Assembly: GCA_018398805.1 (NCBI GenBank)
Contig: JAGFBZ010000169.1
Coordinates: 382,501-446,500, forward strand
Source: Hirundichthys speculiger
Lineage: Eukaryota > Chordata > Actinopteri > Beloniformes > Exocoetidae
Direction of reading: 5' to 3'
DNA: 64,000 nucleotides
The notes under the pieces are model-generated. The model was not told the DNA's origin and did no database searches. It saw nothing but the letters and a program-made list of their open reading frames with translations. The translations under genes and the position numbers were made by a program. Shown piece by piece: positions 24,560 to 36,774 of this stretch (the first letter of the stretch is position 1; each line of letters starts with the position of its first letter).

Positions 24560-25560
24560 ATACGGACTGACTGTTTTCCCGGTTTCCAGTCTCAGTACGT
24601 TAAATGCCGACTGACTTCAGCTCCACGTTTACCGTTTAACAGACTGGCATCAAACCCCTGGTCCAAACCAAGTCGAGGCTGTGAGGCCCTTAAACAGGCC
24701 TCCGCTGAACAGTTGCTACCCAGAACGATCCCGCCCGTCTTCGCCAGCTCTAACCGCCCCCCCGAGACCCCCGCCATGCCGCCGCACGTTCTTCAGAGTC
24801 TGTTCCCGGGATCCGTTTCCTTCGTTTTCCTCCTCCAGAGGGTGATATCTTATCCCGAGAAAAATTCCAACCCAATTGGTCGCCGTGGCGCTGACGACTA
24901 ACTGGTGATGATTGGGGGGGTGGGGGGGGGGGGGTGCCTTGGCGTGACCTTTCCGCTCGGCCGTATTTGCAGCCCGCGTAAGCACCGGGCTTTAGCATCA
25001 TGATAGCAGACAGCTGCACGTTTATCCCCCCGGCCTCAGCAGCTGAGGTGGAGGCCCTGGGTGGTGGGGGGGTGGGGGGGTTGGGGGGGGGGGGGCAGAG
25101 CGGAGGAGGGGCAGCTGTGTACCAGCTGACCACAAACAACAAGGAACAAAAGCTGAGGACTATCTTGGCCCTCATTTCAACTGGGTATTAAACAGATTTG
25201 TCCCTTGAGGTATTAATTAGACCACATGTCCGAAATTAAGTGAACTGAATGAAAATGATTGTGTCCCGCGCCTGAGTTAGACGCTAACCGCCACATGCCT
25301 GTTACAAGAGGAGTAATCAAATAAACCTCCCCCCCCCCCCGGCCTCGTAATTACAGCCGGCACAACATCTTCTTCTGTCTCACAAACCGTCATCTGACTT
25401 CAATTTCATCTTCCGGACCGGTCGACGTGGCGCGCAAACTTTCTGCGTCTCGGCTGCTTCCACCAAACCGGTTCGGCGTTCCGGGTCGGGAATTAAACGC
25501 TTCCGCGCTTTGATTGTTTAATTTGCATTTGGGGAACGTCCATGGAAAAGAGTGTTTCCA
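24560..25560. other. No gene recognised; G/C homopolymer runs
   Basis: Contains G-runs near 24915-24934 and 25065-25095 and a C-run at 25329-25340. Open frames in the area are driven by these runs. About 25.2-25.5 kb looks like ordinary single-copy DNA and could be conserved non-coding sequence, which cannot be judged from one genome. Confidence 0.4.
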
Positions 25561-25561
25561 T

Positions 25562-26025
25562 CTAACCCCTAACCCTAACCCTAACCCCTAACCCAACCCT
25601 AACCCTAACCCTAACCCTAACCCCTAACCCTAACCCTAACCCTAACCCCTAACCCTAACCCCTAACCCTAACCCCTAACCCCTAACCCTAACCCTAACCC
25701 CTAACCCTAACCCTAACCCTAACCCTAACCCCTAACCCCTAACCCTAACCCTAACCCTAACCCTAACCCCTAACCCCTAACCCTAACCCCTAACCCTAAC
25801 CCTAACCCTAACCCTAACCCTAACCCTAACCCTAACCCTAACCCTAACCCTAACCCTAACCCCTAACCCTAACCCTAACCCTAACCCTAACCCTAACCCC
25901 TAACCCCTAACCCCTAACCCTAACCCTAACCCTAACCCCTAACCCCTAACCCTAACCCCTAACCCCTAACCCTAACCCCTAACCCTAACCCCTAACCCTA
26001 ACCCTAACCCTAACCCCTAACCCTA
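25562..26025. repeat. Telomere-like CCCTAA/CCCCTAA array (interstitial)
   Basis: About 460 bp of CCCTAA hexamers mixed with CCCCTAA heptamers. It resumes briefly (AACCCTAAGCCCTAAC) after an inserted palindromic element at 26026-26432. The vertebrate telomere unit is TTAGGG, and the high share of 7-mers and flanking ordinary DNA point to an interstitial array, not a chromosome end. Confidence 0.93.
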
Positions 26026-26432
26026 CACTGCAAAAACTCAAAATCTTACCAAGTGTATTTTTCTCATTTCTAGTCAAAAATATCTCATCAGACTTAATAT
26101 AAGACAAAATCACCTAAAGAGTAACATTTCAGTGAGATATAGGAGCTTGTTTTTAGACTTTTTTAGACTGAATTAAGCGAATTTTCACCTGTTCCATTGG
26201 CAGTTAAAACAGACTTAATACAAGATATTTTTTGCTTGTAATAAGCAAAAAAATCTGCCAATGGAACAAGTGAAAATTCGCTTAATTCAGTCTAAAAAAG
26301 TCTAAAAACAAGCTCCTATATCTCACTGAAATGTTACTCTTTAGGTGATTTTGTCTTATATTAAGTGTGATGAGATATTTTTGACTAGAAATGAGAAAAA
26401 TACACTTGGTAAGATTTTGAGTTTTTGCAGTG
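26026..26432. mobile_element. Palindromic MITE inserted in the telomere-like array
   Basis: A 407-bp near-perfect fold-back element. The left arm starts CACTGCAAAAACTCAAAATC and the right arm ends with its reverse complement. The two arms meet near 26225-26260. It is flanked by TA on both sides (26024-26025, 26433-26434), and removing one TA restores a CCCTAACCC register. TA duplication suggests Tc1/mariner-type mobilisation, although CACTG ends are also known in other superfamilies. A relative lies at 36775. Confidence 0.85.
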
Positions 26433-26719
26433 TAACCCTAAGCCCTAACTCTAAGTCGGCTCTAATTCTGCTGCCCAAACGGCTCCGACCCGTTGAGGCT
26501 TGGACTCTGTGAGGCCCCTGAATATAAACTGGGGTATCAGGTACCTCAGACGCCCCACAGGTGGGAGCCCAGCTCCTCCAGATGTCACAGTGACCTTCTT
26601 CTCAACGTGTAGCTGAGGACTTAAAGGCCCCGAACGCTGCAGATAGAGAGCATATCTAAAATAAGAAGTGCTGAAGGAGCGTTCGTGTAAATGGGAGACA
26701 CGTTGTTAAGTGTTTTGCA

Positions 26720-28033
26720 GCAGTTTTGCTAGTTGTTATTCGTTTTGGTTTTGAAATACTTAGTTTTAGTTTAGTTTTTATTAGTTTCAGTGTTAGATTT
26801 AGTTTTATTTTATAAATTAGGGTTGTAATTTTGGTTGGAGTGAAACACTGAACTTTTTGAAGGCTATCGAATCACATAGTCGTGTTTACATTCTGGTCTC
26901 AATAAACATATTTATCAATGCGTCTTCCCGCTTGTGGTGTTCCTGCGTATTTACTGACCAGCAGCTATCTGGTCTCCATGGAAACAGTCCATTATAGTTG
27001 CTGTTTTCTCCCGTTCCTTCGCAACGCTGACTGGCCTGCAGCTGTAGCTTCTCTTTCCAGGGGGCTAGCTTAGGCTAGCTTATCCAGCTAGTCTTGGTTA
27101 GCCTTCTTTCCAGGGGGCTAGCTGGAGCTAGCTTATCCAGCTAGTCTTGGTTAGCTTCTCTTTCCAGGGGGCTAGCCTAGGCTAGCTTATCCAGCTAGTC
27201 TTGGTTAGCCTTCTTTCCAGGGGGCTAGCTTAGACTAGCTTATCCAGCTAGTCTTGGTTAGCCTTCTTTCCAGGGGGCTAGCTTAGGCTAGCTTATACAG
27301 CTAGTCTTGGTTAGCCTTCTTTCCAGTGGGCTAGCTTAGGCTAGCTTATCCAGCTAGTCTTGGTTAGCCTTCTTTCCAGGGGGCTAGCTTATCCAGCTAG
27401 TCTTGGTTAGCCTTCTTTCCAGGGGGCTAGCTTATGCCCGCTTATCCAGCTAGTCTTGGTTAGCCTTCTTTCCAGGGGGCTAGCTTAGGCTAGCTTATCC
27501 AGCTAGTCTTGGTTAGCCTTCTTTCCAGGGGGCTAGCTTAGGCTAGCTTATCCAGCTAGTCTTGATTAGCCTTCTTTCCAGGAGGCTATCTTAGGCTAGC
27601 TTATCCAGCTAGTCTTGGTTAGTATTCCACACATTGTATCACCTGCTTCTACAACAAGACACTTATTTTTATCGTTAACACAGTCATAGTCAAAGAAATC
27701 CCAAATAGGACTGAGACACTTTCTCACAATTTTTGCTGCAGCCATCACTGCTGATCACTTTTTTTCTTTTTTTGCAGTTGTTGTTGTACGGTGGAGTGAA
27801 GTTAATAGATTTTAAACATTTATAAGAAAAAAAAATTACAAACACAAAAATGAAGGACATTCTTGACATTATTATAGTTAATTTTAGTTCATTTTATAAA
27901 CACATAATACAGTTTCAGTTAGTTAGCGTTTTTTAAATAAACTCTCGCTTTTATTTTATTTCAGTTAATGAAAATATTTTTTCAATTCTAGTTTTCGTTA
28001 TTTCGTTCGTTTTCGTTAAAGATAATAATCTTG
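26720..28033. mobile_element. hAT relative of the 22.8-kb element, left end missing
   Basis: From 26722 on, the sequence parallels 22908 onward (TTTTGGTTTTGAAATACTTA, GGTTGTAATTTTGGTTGGAG, GACCAGCAGCTATCTGGTCT). It then holds a longer 53-bp array and ends GATAATAATCTTG, similar to the right end of the 22.8-kb copy. The expected CAGGGTTAT left end is not present, so the copy is 5' deleted. The 27.65-28.0 kb part (TTTTCGTTATTTCGTTCGTT) is subterminal sequence lacking in the shorter copy. Confidence 0.72.
27058..27625. repeat. 53-bp tandem repeat, about 11 copies
   Basis: Unit starts such as 27058 and 27111 are 53 bases apart. Each unit has CAGGGGGCTAGCTTAGGCTA, GCTTATCCAGCTAGTCTTGG and GTTAGCCTTCTTTC. 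One unit near 27378-27415 is shortened by deletion of the GCTTAGGCTA block. Dense GCTAGC and CTAG sites make short local palindromes. Confidence 0.92.
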
Positions 28034-29096
28034 GTCTAGACGAGGTTAAAGGAGAACATCGCACAGACGCTTCATCAGATCTGGGGACCTTCCTCAGAAA
28101 ACATTTAAGGACGGTGTGACGTCAAAGAATACCGTCCTCATTAAAATATGCAGTTAAAGTATCAGTAATAACCGAATTATTTTACTGCATTAAACACGCA
28201 CACGCACGTCCCCTGTCACGTGACTTAAAGACATAATTCCCCAGATCACGCCACCTCCTCCCAACGCTCCGCCTCTTTCTCCGCCTCCGCTCGACTGTGT
28301 GCGCTTGTGTTTCTGGGCCGGGGGTCAGGGATGATCTGGAGCCATTTTTTATTTTATTTTTTATTTTTATTTTATTTAACCTTTATTTATACAGGTAAGG
28401 CACATTGAGATCAAGATCTCATTTTCAAGTGTGACCTGTTCAATAATAAATCACAATAAAATACAAATAAAACAATCAATATAGTTATAAAAATAAAAAA
28501 AAAATCCATCACCACCGATGGATTCAACTACAATCCAGTTTAACTATTTCTCTAAAATAATTCATCCACAATCCAGTTCAGACAAGTTCGTTGTACTTGG
28601 AACAATAATTCCAGCTGCTAAACAGCAGCCAGAGTGAAGAAATCAACGGAGTGAACTTTCACTTTGATTTCTAAGGGGAAAAAAAAAGAAAAAAAACTGT
28701 TTCAACAGGAGACCTTCAGAAATTGTAATTGTAAGCGAGATAAGTTAAAGCAAATTAAATTTGGAGGAAAAGAACTCATCAGTTCATCGTCATTCACAGA
28801 TGAGTGGTTAGAAAAAGCACCACATTTTCTAATTACTTTAGTGGCCAAATCCAGCTGTTTCAGCCGCCTGCAAACATGTCATTTATGGTGTTTTTGATTT
28901 TTATTTTTATGTGGAATTGTGAGGTTTCCCAATAAAATGAATCACTTTCCAAAAACCACGACGTTTCTCCTCCTTTTGTCCTCCGGCGTGTCAGCGTGGC
29001 GGCGGCGTGGCGGCGTGGGAGCTTCTCATGTTGGGGCTCCTCACCGGGACCTACGGGGAACGTACGGGGCCTCTCGTTTACGGATGATTTCTCTTC
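28034..29096. other. No gene recognised; one dispersed fish-type repeat
   Basis: At about 28345-28510 lies TTTATTTAACCTTTATTTAT followed by ACAGGTAAGGCACATTGAGA and CAAGATCTCATTTTCAAG. I recognise this as a common dispersed repeat tail in fish genomes but cannot name its class. The rest, including open frames at 28664 and 28919, shows no family resemblance. Confidence 0.45.
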
Positions 29097-29100
29097 TTAA

Positions 29101-31024
29101 CCCTCATACCGCCGACTGGGGTCCTCTCGGACCCCAGAGTTGTACTTTTTGTCATATCTCAGAGGTGCTTTATTCTATATTTCCAATTTTTCATGACTTT
29201 GTCAATCAATTTGTTCCTAATGATGTCATATGATTTTTTTCTGTTTCTGTCTTTATCTGTGCTTTTTAAAAATTCCAATGCATTGGGGTCCAAGAGGACC
29301 CCAGTCAAAATCTCTAATTCCGCCTATGTATTTTTAATAGATGGAACCATTTATTGAGTCAATGTTTGCCATGGGTCCTAATTTAAAGTATCACACACTC
29401 TCAGGGGGGGTGGGGGCACTCTGTCAGTCATTTTGAGGGAGATAGACACAAATGCAGCAGAGACAGATTCAGTCATGTGCTGTGTCAACAACACAAAATA
29501 CTGCTCCTCCTAAGGTAAGACGACTTTCAAAGTCAGGAATAAAATACATAATTCCATCCTAAAAATGTATATGACTATGAAATGGAATGTTTAAGTTCTA
29601 TTTTACAAGATAAGACTGTAAAATAGTTTGTAGTGCATTTGATTGCCACACTGCAAGCCCCAATCCGTGCAGCAATGACCATCATGGGAGTAGGTAAAAC
29701 TCCACCTGCTGACGTCCAACACTTGGCTGAAAAACTTACTTGCAAAAAAAGGTGTTGCCTTTGCTCCTGAAGCACAGATAGAAAAGTAGCAAGTACTTGC
29801 TCCTTCTGCCACATGCCAATATGTCCTGACCATAGCAGGAGACAAATTGTGTGCCATAACTGTCTATAGTCCAGAGTTCAAACAACAGTGCTGCCACCAG
29901 TTTTAAATTCTTGGGGATAACAATCAGCACTTTTTCCTGCATTTGACGTAATGTCCACTTCATAGTTCTTGGAGATGGCAACTGCATTTGACATAATGTG
30001 CATTCCTTTTACATTATAAATAAATTGAAAAATCTCAATTTGAATTGCATTTATTCAACCTTTGTTTTGAATATCGACTTTTGTATTACAATTCAAATAA
30101 AATTAAAATGTAATGACATTTAAATGATTGTGGGTTTATTTAAGTTTTTTATATACAGTCATGGAAAAAAATGATTAGACCACCCTTGTTTTCTTCAGTT
30201 TCTTGTTAATTTTAATGCCTGGTACAACTAAAGGTACATTTGGTTGGACAAACATAACGATAACCACAAAGATTGCTCATAAGAGTTTTATTTAAGAGCT
30301 GATATCTTACCATTTTCCATGGTTTTCTTGATTATAACCTAACTCACTTAAGTTTTTACATCAATAGCTATGGCGTTGTACTGCCAAAAACACTGCTTTT
30401 ATGCACTTAGTGTTTTCTTTTCTGTCTGTTTTAGTCACATGATGATGTTTAGTGGTACCAGGTATTAAAATGAACAAGAAAGTGAAGAAAAAATGGTCTA
30501 ATAATTTTTTCCATGACTGTATATTGGGTTCAAAATGACCATGGTTGGTTTCACCATATAAATACAACACAAATAATGTTTACTTGAAATTACTGAACAC
30601 TAAATTATATAAGAATCAAGTCTAACGTGACTACCATAGAGATGGTAATAGAGAGGGAAAAGCTGCGCTGTAGCCTCATTCTTTAACTGATTTGAAAAAT
30701 TTCAATGGATTTGTGCTTAGCTAGGATAGGATCTTAATTGCTGTAAAGGAGATCATAAAATTCCACTGTTGACATTTTTGGGTTAAAGAAAAGTATATTT
30801 TCGTTTTATAAAATATGCAAATTAACTATAACTTTCTTAAAATAATAATAATCTGTTGTTGTTTTTTTTCCTCAGATGACATTTAATACATCAGTAATAA
30901 TATTCTGAGAAGAAAAAAGTTGTAATTTTTCTTTGATGGTTGTTTATTACAGTATTTATTCTTGGGGTCCGCACGGACCCCAGTCGGTAATCCATGTATG
31001 CGAAATATGTCGGTAGAATGAGGG
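29101..31024. mobile_element. piggyBac-like element flanked by TTAA
   Basis: TTAA stands at both borders (29097-29100 and 31025-31028). The ends are CCCTCATACCGCCGACTGGG and, reversed, CCCTCATTCTACCGAC, each with an ACCGACTGGGGTCC-type subterminal block and inverted GGGGTCC/GGACCCC pairs. TTAA target sites and CCCT ends are typical of piggyBac. Minus-strand frames at about 29575-29990 are split over three frames and not convincingly a transposase, so the element is non-autonomous or decayed. A Tc1-like MITE is nested at 30156. Confidence 0.7.
30156..30519. mobile_element. Tc1-like MITE, copy 1
   Basis: 364 bp with inverted ends CAGTCATGGAAAAAAATGAT and its near reverse complement, flanked by TA. 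It is almost identical to the 366-bp copy at 48760, differing by scattered substitutions and small indels. It has no coding capacity. It lies inside the piggyBac-like element and so is younger than it. Confidence 0.9.
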
Positions 31025-31028
31025 TTAA

Positions 31029-31695
31029 AGTCTATTTTTCTTATTTCGTTTGAAGGAATATTTGACAATGTTTCAGAAGTGTTTCTTTGCCCTCATGGTC
31101 AGTAACTTCGGGGGTGTTGGAGCCAAAGCCTTAGAAAGAAAACTTGCAGTTCCTGGACTGACCACTAGGGACCCTCTCCAGAAGTGACTCAGTGTCCACA
31201 GGACTGCATATAATTAATGTATAATTAGAGACACGGTCTTTTTTATTTTATTTTATTGATGGCTGGCTCTGAACACAGTCGCTTATGAACTAAAGAATTC
31301 ATTTTTATTTTGAAGTGAATATGTCCACTGTGTCCAGGTCTGGGTTGGTCTGGAACGGTTCAGAGGCGGAGCCTGAAGCAGCTGTCATCACTCACATTTG
31401 AAGCCCGTTGGCCGACGGGAGCCACCTGGACTGGTTCTACTGGTTCTACTGGTTCTACTGCTTCTGCGTCTTGGAGCCGCTGGATCCTCCAAACGAGCGA
31501 CTTGCACTCAGATCACGATCCTAGCAAGATCGCTTAAAAACCGAACATTTTCCCGTCTTCCAAACCCCCCAGATAGAGCGGTAATGACCGGTTTTGACTG
31601 GTGCTGCCACCTAGAGGACACCATTCTCACAGCACCCAGTAAGCCCCGACTGGGACTAAGTTATTCTAAGTCAAGGAATCACAAGTCATTACATG
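31029..31695. other. No gene recognised
   Basis: Ordinary sequence with a short CTGGTTCTA tandem at about 31430-31460. A 102-codon frame at 31398 begins with a leucine run created by that tandem and has no family match, so it is not called. Confidence 0.4.
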
Positions 31696-32350
31696 ATTAT
31701 TATTAGGGCTGGGCGAGTTAACGCGTTATTATCGCTTTAACGAATTCATTTTTTAACGCCGACATTTATTTTATCGCGCGTTAGCGCATGTTGCTCACAT
31801 GCTTTTGTTTTGAAAAGTCTGTTACTGGCTGCTGCAGAACCGGAAGATAATTGGTAGGTAAACCTAAAACAGACATGGAGAACAGTAAAAATCCGTGAAC
31901 TTTACAGTTCAGGTAGCAACTCAGGTAGAAATATTAACAATTCTGTCTGGAAAATAATATTCTGGACTGCAACCAAACTTTCTCGTCATTCCTCCATGTT
32001 CCATCAGATCTGCTCCATGTGTTCACTGTCCTGCTGTTCTCTAGCTGGTTACTGCAGTGCGGCTCCATCTAGTGGCTCAGATGTGTAATGACAACAGAAA
32101 GTCCAGTCCTCCATTATAAAACTAATTCAGTTCTGTGGCCCGTTTTTTCATTTCGTATTTTTGATCCAAGTCTAAAATTGAAATATAAAAAGACAGGCTT
32201 TTTTCGTTTTTTTTTGTGTGTGTTAAATAAAAAATGAAAAACATAATAAAATGTCACTTTTTGATTTTTTTTTTTTTTTATGTTTGATTGACAATTGAAA
32301 ATGGAAAGAATTAATGATTCACGGATTGGTAAAGTTACAGAACTTTAACG

Positions 32351-35300
32351 TACCGTACCGTCGTACCGTCTTCTTCCGCTTATCCGAGGTCGGGTCGCGG
32401 GGGCATCAGCCGGAGTAAGGAAGCCCAGACCCCCCTCTCCCCGGCCACTTCTTCCAGCTCCTCTGGGGGGATCCCGAGGCGTTCCCAGGCCAGCCGAGAG
32501 ACATAGTCCCTCCAGCGTGTCCTGGGTCTTCCCCGGGGTCTCCTCCCAGTGGGACGTGCCCAGAACACCTCACCAGGGAGGCGTCCAGGAGGCATCCTAA
32601 CCAGATGAACCACCTCATCTGGCTCCTCTCGATGCGGAGGAGCAGCGGTTCTACTCTGAGCCCCTCCCGGATGACCGAGCTTCTCACCCTATCTCTAAGG
32701 GAGAGCCCGGCCACCCTGCGAAGGAAGCTCATTTCAGCCGCTTGTATCCGCCATCTTGTTCTTTCGGTCACTACCCACAGTTCATGACCATAGGTGAGGG
32801 TGGGAAGATCGACCGGTAAATCGAGAGCTTCGCCTTCCGACTCAGCTCCTTCTTCACCACAACAGACCGGTGCAGCACCCGCATCACTGCAGATGCCGCA
32901 CCGATCCGTCTGTCGATCTCCCGCTCCATCCTTCCCTCACTCGTGAACAAGATCCCGAGATACTTAAACTCCTCCACTTGGGGAAGGACCTCATCCCCAA
33001 CCCGGAGAAGGCACTCCACCCTTTTCCGGCTGAGGACCATGGTCTCGGATTTGGAGGTGCTGATTCTCATCCCAGCCGCTTCACAACCAGCTGCGAATTG
33101 CTCCAGCGAGAGTTGTAGATCACGGCTCGATGAAGCCAACAGAACCACATCATCTGCAAATAGCAGAGACCCAATCCTGAGGCCACCGAACCGGATCCCC
33201 TCAACACCTCGACTGCGCCTAGAAATTCTGTCCATAAAAGTAATGAACAGAATCGGTGACAAAGGGCAGCCTTGGCGGAGTCCAACTCTCACTGGAAACG
33301 AATCCGACTTACTGCCGGCAATGCGGACCAAACTCTGGCACCGGTCGTACAGGGACCGGACAGCCCGTACAAGGGAGTCCGGCACCCCATACTCCCGTAG
33401 CACCCCCCACAGGAATCCCCGGGGAACACGGTCGAACGCCTTCTCCAAGTCCACAAAACACATGTAGACTGGTTGGGCGAACTCCCATGCCCCCTCCAAG
33501 ACCCTGAAGAGGGTGTAGAGCTGGTCCACCGTTCCACGGCCGGGACGAAAACCACACTGCTCCTCCTCAATCCGAGATTCGACTATCCGACGGACCCTCC
33601 TCTCCAGGACCCCTGAATAGACCTTCCCAGGGAGGCTGAGGAGTGTGATCCCCCTGTAGTTGGAACACACCCTCCGGTCCCCCTTTTTAAAGAGGGGGAC
33701 CACCACCCCAGTCTGCCAATCCAGCGGTACTGTCCCCCGACGTCCACGCGATGCTGCAGAGGCGTGTCAACCAAGACAGCCCCTCAGCATCCAGAGCCTT
33801 GAGGAACTCCGGGCGGATCTCATCCACACCCGGGGCCCGGCCACCGAGGAGCTTTTTAACCACCTCGGCAACCTCAGCCCCAGAGATAGGAGAGTCCGCC
33901 CCTGAGTCCCCAGACTCTGCCTCCTCATTGGAGGACGTGTCGGCGGGATTGAGGAGGTCTTCGAAGTATTCCCTCCACCGATCCACAACGTCCCGAGTCG
34001 AGGTCAACAGCTCCCCATCCCCACTGTATACAGTGTTGACGGAGCACTGCTTCCCCCTCCTGAGACGCCGGATGGTGGACCAGAATTTCTTCGAAGCCGT
34101 TCGGAAGTCGTTCTCCATGGCCTCTCCAAACTCCTCCCATGTCCGAGTTTTTGCCTCAGCAACCACCGAAGCCGCGTTCCGCTTAGCCTGCCGATACCTG
34201 TCAGCTGCCTCCAGAGTCCCACATGCCAAAAAGGCCTGATAGGACTCCTTCTTCAGCTTGACGGCATCCCTCACTGCTGGTGTCCACCAACGAGTTCTGG
34301 GATTGCCGCCGCGACAGGCACCAACGACCTTACGGCCACAGCTCCGGTCGGCCGCCTCAACAATAGAGACCCGGAACATAGCCCACTCGGACTCAATGTC
34401 CCCTGCCTCACTCGGAACGTAGTCGAAGTTCTGCTGGAGGTGTGAGTTAAAGCTCCTTCTGACAGGAGACTCTGCCAGACGTTCCCAGCAGACCCTCACA
34501 ACACGTTTGGGCCTGCCAGGTCTGACCGGCATCCTCCCCCACCATCTGAGCCAACTCGCCACCAGGTGGTGATCAGTTGACAGCTCCGCCCCTCTCTTCA
34601 CCCGAGTGTCCAAGACATGCGGCCGCAAATCCGATGATACGATTATGAAGTCGATCATCGAACTGCGGCCTAGAGTGTCCTGGTGCCAAGTGCACATGTG
34701 GACACTCTTATGCCTGAACATGGTGTTCGTTATGGACAGTCCATGACGAGCACAGAAGTCCAACAACGAAACACCACTCTGGTTCAGATCAGGGGGGCCC
34801 TGCCTCCCAACCACACCCCTCCAGGTCTCACTGTCGTTGCCCACGTGAGCATTGAAGTCCCCCAGCAGAACGAGGGAGTCCCAGATGGAACATTCTCCAA
34901 TACTCCATCCAAGGACTCCAAAAAGGGTGGGTACTCTGAACTGCTATTTGGTGCATAAGCACAAACAACAGTCAGGACCCGTCCCCCCACCCGGAGGCGG
35001 AGAGAGGCTACCCTTTCGTCCACCGGGGTAAACCCCAATGTACAGGCGCCAAGTCGGGGGGCAATAAGTATGCCCACACCAGCTCGGCGCCTCTCACCCG
35101 GAGCAACTCCAGAGTGGAAGAGAGTCCAACCCCTCTCGAGGATACTGGTTCCAGAGCCCAAGCCGTGTGTTGAGGTGAGTCCAACTATATCTAGCTGGAA
35201 CCGCTCGACCTCACACACCAGCTCAGGCTCCTTCCCCGCCAGAGAGGTGACATTCCACGTCCCTAGAGCTAGCTTCTGCAGCCGAGGATCGGACCGCCAG

Positions 35301-35707
35301 GGTCCCCGAATCCGGCCACCGCCCAGCTCTCTACGCACCCGACCTCTATGGCCCCTCCTGCAGGTGGTGAGTCCACGGGAGTGGAGGCCCATGTCTCCCT
35401 TTCGGGCTGAGCCCGACCGGGCCCCATGGGCAAAGGCCCGGCCACCAGGCGCTCGCCTCCGAGCCCCACCTCCAGGCCTGGCTCCAGAGGAGGGCCCCGG
35501 TGACCCGCGTCCGGGCAAGGGAAACCTTGGTCCATTGTTTTTGATCATCATAGAGGTCTTTGAGCCACACTTTGTCTGGTCCCTCACCTAGAGACCTGTT
35601 TGCCATGGGTGACCCTTCCAGGGGCATAAAGCCCCCGACAACATAGCTCCTAGGATCACTGGGACACGCAAACCCCTCCACCACGATAAGGTGGTGACTC
35701 ATGGAGG
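32351..35707 (-). mobile_element. Apparently full-length Rex1-type LINE, 3.36 kb
   Basis: It is bounded by a perfect 12-bp target-site duplication AGAACTTTAACG at 32339-32350 and 35708-35719, both halves being interior hAT sequence. The 3' end at 32351 is a run of TACCG (CGGTA on its own strand), not poly-A. The 5' end starts CCTCCATGAGTCACCACCTT. Because the duplication closes tightly on both sides, the copy is probably complete and about 3.36 kb is the unit length of this family. Confidence 0.88.
32380..35700 (-). pseudogene. LINE polyprotein: endonuclease plus reverse transcriptase, several frameshifts
   Basis: Reading on the minus strand from 35.6 kb: a basic/proline-rich leader, then an AP-endonuclease-like domain ([62 protein letters not shown]). 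Next come [20 protein letters not shown] and [17 protein letters not shown], with the conserved DHH of the endonuclease. A linker follows, then the reverse transcriptase (EEEQCGFRPGRGTVDQL, CFVDLEKAFDRVPRGF, LRQGCPLSPILFITF, FADDVVLL) and the basic C-terminal tail ending at 32380. The frame shifts near 35.5, 34.8, 33.7, 32.77 and 32.6 kb. The catalytic motifs themselves are intact, so the copy is fairly young but not functional as read. Confidence 0.88.
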
Positions 35708-36223
35708 AGAACTTTAACGTGGACATTTTCATTTTAAAATTCTCCCAGACGGAGGATTCAACAGAAACAAGGTTATTTGTAACAACTGACAAGTTGAACT
35801 CCCCGTTAAAAGTTTCTGCTGTTACCTCAGAAATTACCTGTTTTAATGTTCTGATTGTGCTGAGACACAATCATTTTGTTGGATTTTGTTTGTAGACTTT
35901 TTTATTTCTTATAAAAACAGGATGACATTAATGTCCTGGCAGTGGCAATAATCTTTTTTTTTTAATTTTACATTTTTTAAGATGAGATTTACACTAAATA
36001 TGTGTTGCTGACAAGTGCTGATGTTAAAAGTGTTTGAACAACAAATGTTATGACACTTTAGTTCATATGGCAGCAGAACATTTAAATAAAATTGCATTTT
36101 ACACTACTTTTAAATTCATTATTTGATTTTGCGTATACAATGCGATTAATCGTGATTAATCAGGGAAATCATGCGATTAATCGCGATTAAAAACGTTAAT
36201 CATTGCCCAGTCCTAATTATTAT

Positions 36224-36581
36224 ACAGTAATATTTTGTCGTTGACTGAACTAATTGATGCCGTGGTGACAAAACAAACAAACAGAAAGTAAACTGTGTTG
36301 GTGTTTATCCTCCATGAATACATGCAGATCAGTGGGTGCAAACCGACGTGACACTTTTCAAAAGCACCTTAACTTTTTCAGGCCGAGCTACAAATAGAGC
36401 GCTTGAGTCACAGCAGAGCGGCGCTGACGCAGTTGAGTGTCCAGTGACCCGGTCAGGAAGGTCCGGACTCAGAACCACAGCGTGTTGGCTGATGGGAAAA
36501 AGGGGGGCTGCAGAAGAAGAGCGCTGAAGTTTTCCTAGAAACTGTGTGTGTCATTAATAAACCTGGATACTGCCACCAACA

Positions 36582-36614
<33 letters not shown>

Positions 36615-36772
36615 GGGGGGGTTGGGGGTGTTGGGGGGGGGGGGGGGGGGGTATGAGACATCTGAGCAGAGAAACAAAAGCCCATTTGACATTTGGCCCT
36701 CGGCATCGTTCCCATGATCTCTGTGATGTGTTGTGGTTCTGATGGCAACTGAGCTGCAAATTATTTGGTTCT
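36224..36772. other. No gene; long G homopolymer
   Basis: Contains an interrupted G-run at about 36583-36651. The apparent proline- or glycine-rich open frames around it are artefacts of the run. Homopolymers of this length are also common assembly-error sites. Confidence 0.6.
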
Positions 36773-36774
36773 TA

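Larger units (their letters stand above)
31704..36215. mobile_element. hAT element split by a full-length LINE
   Basis: The outer ends are TAGGGCTGGGCGAGTTAACG and ATCATTGCCCAGTCCTA, with a perfect 8-bp duplication ATTATTAT at 31696-31703 and 36216-36223. Without the LINE (32351-35707) and its 12-bp duplication the element is about 1.1 kb and non-coding. The right arm has ATTAATCGCGATTAA subterminal motifs. A rearranged copy of the same family is at 59859. Confidence 0.88.

Noticed and set aside
24509..25191. Frames on both strands with Pro- or Gly-runs
   Set aside because: Driven by G-runs at 24.92 and 25.07 kb; no conserved domain visible.
28919..29233. 104-codon frame crossing 29.1 kb
   Set aside because: It runs across the left border of the piggyBac-like element and has no family resemblance.
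29575..29987. piggyBac transposase C-terminus
   Set aside because: Three short frames overlap, but the expected acidic catalytic residues and the Cys-rich C-terminal knuckle are not seen.
31398..31706. 102-codon frame with a leucine-rich start resembling a signal peptide
   Set aside because: The leucine run comes from a CTGGTTCTA tandem repeat. There is no family resemblance downstream.
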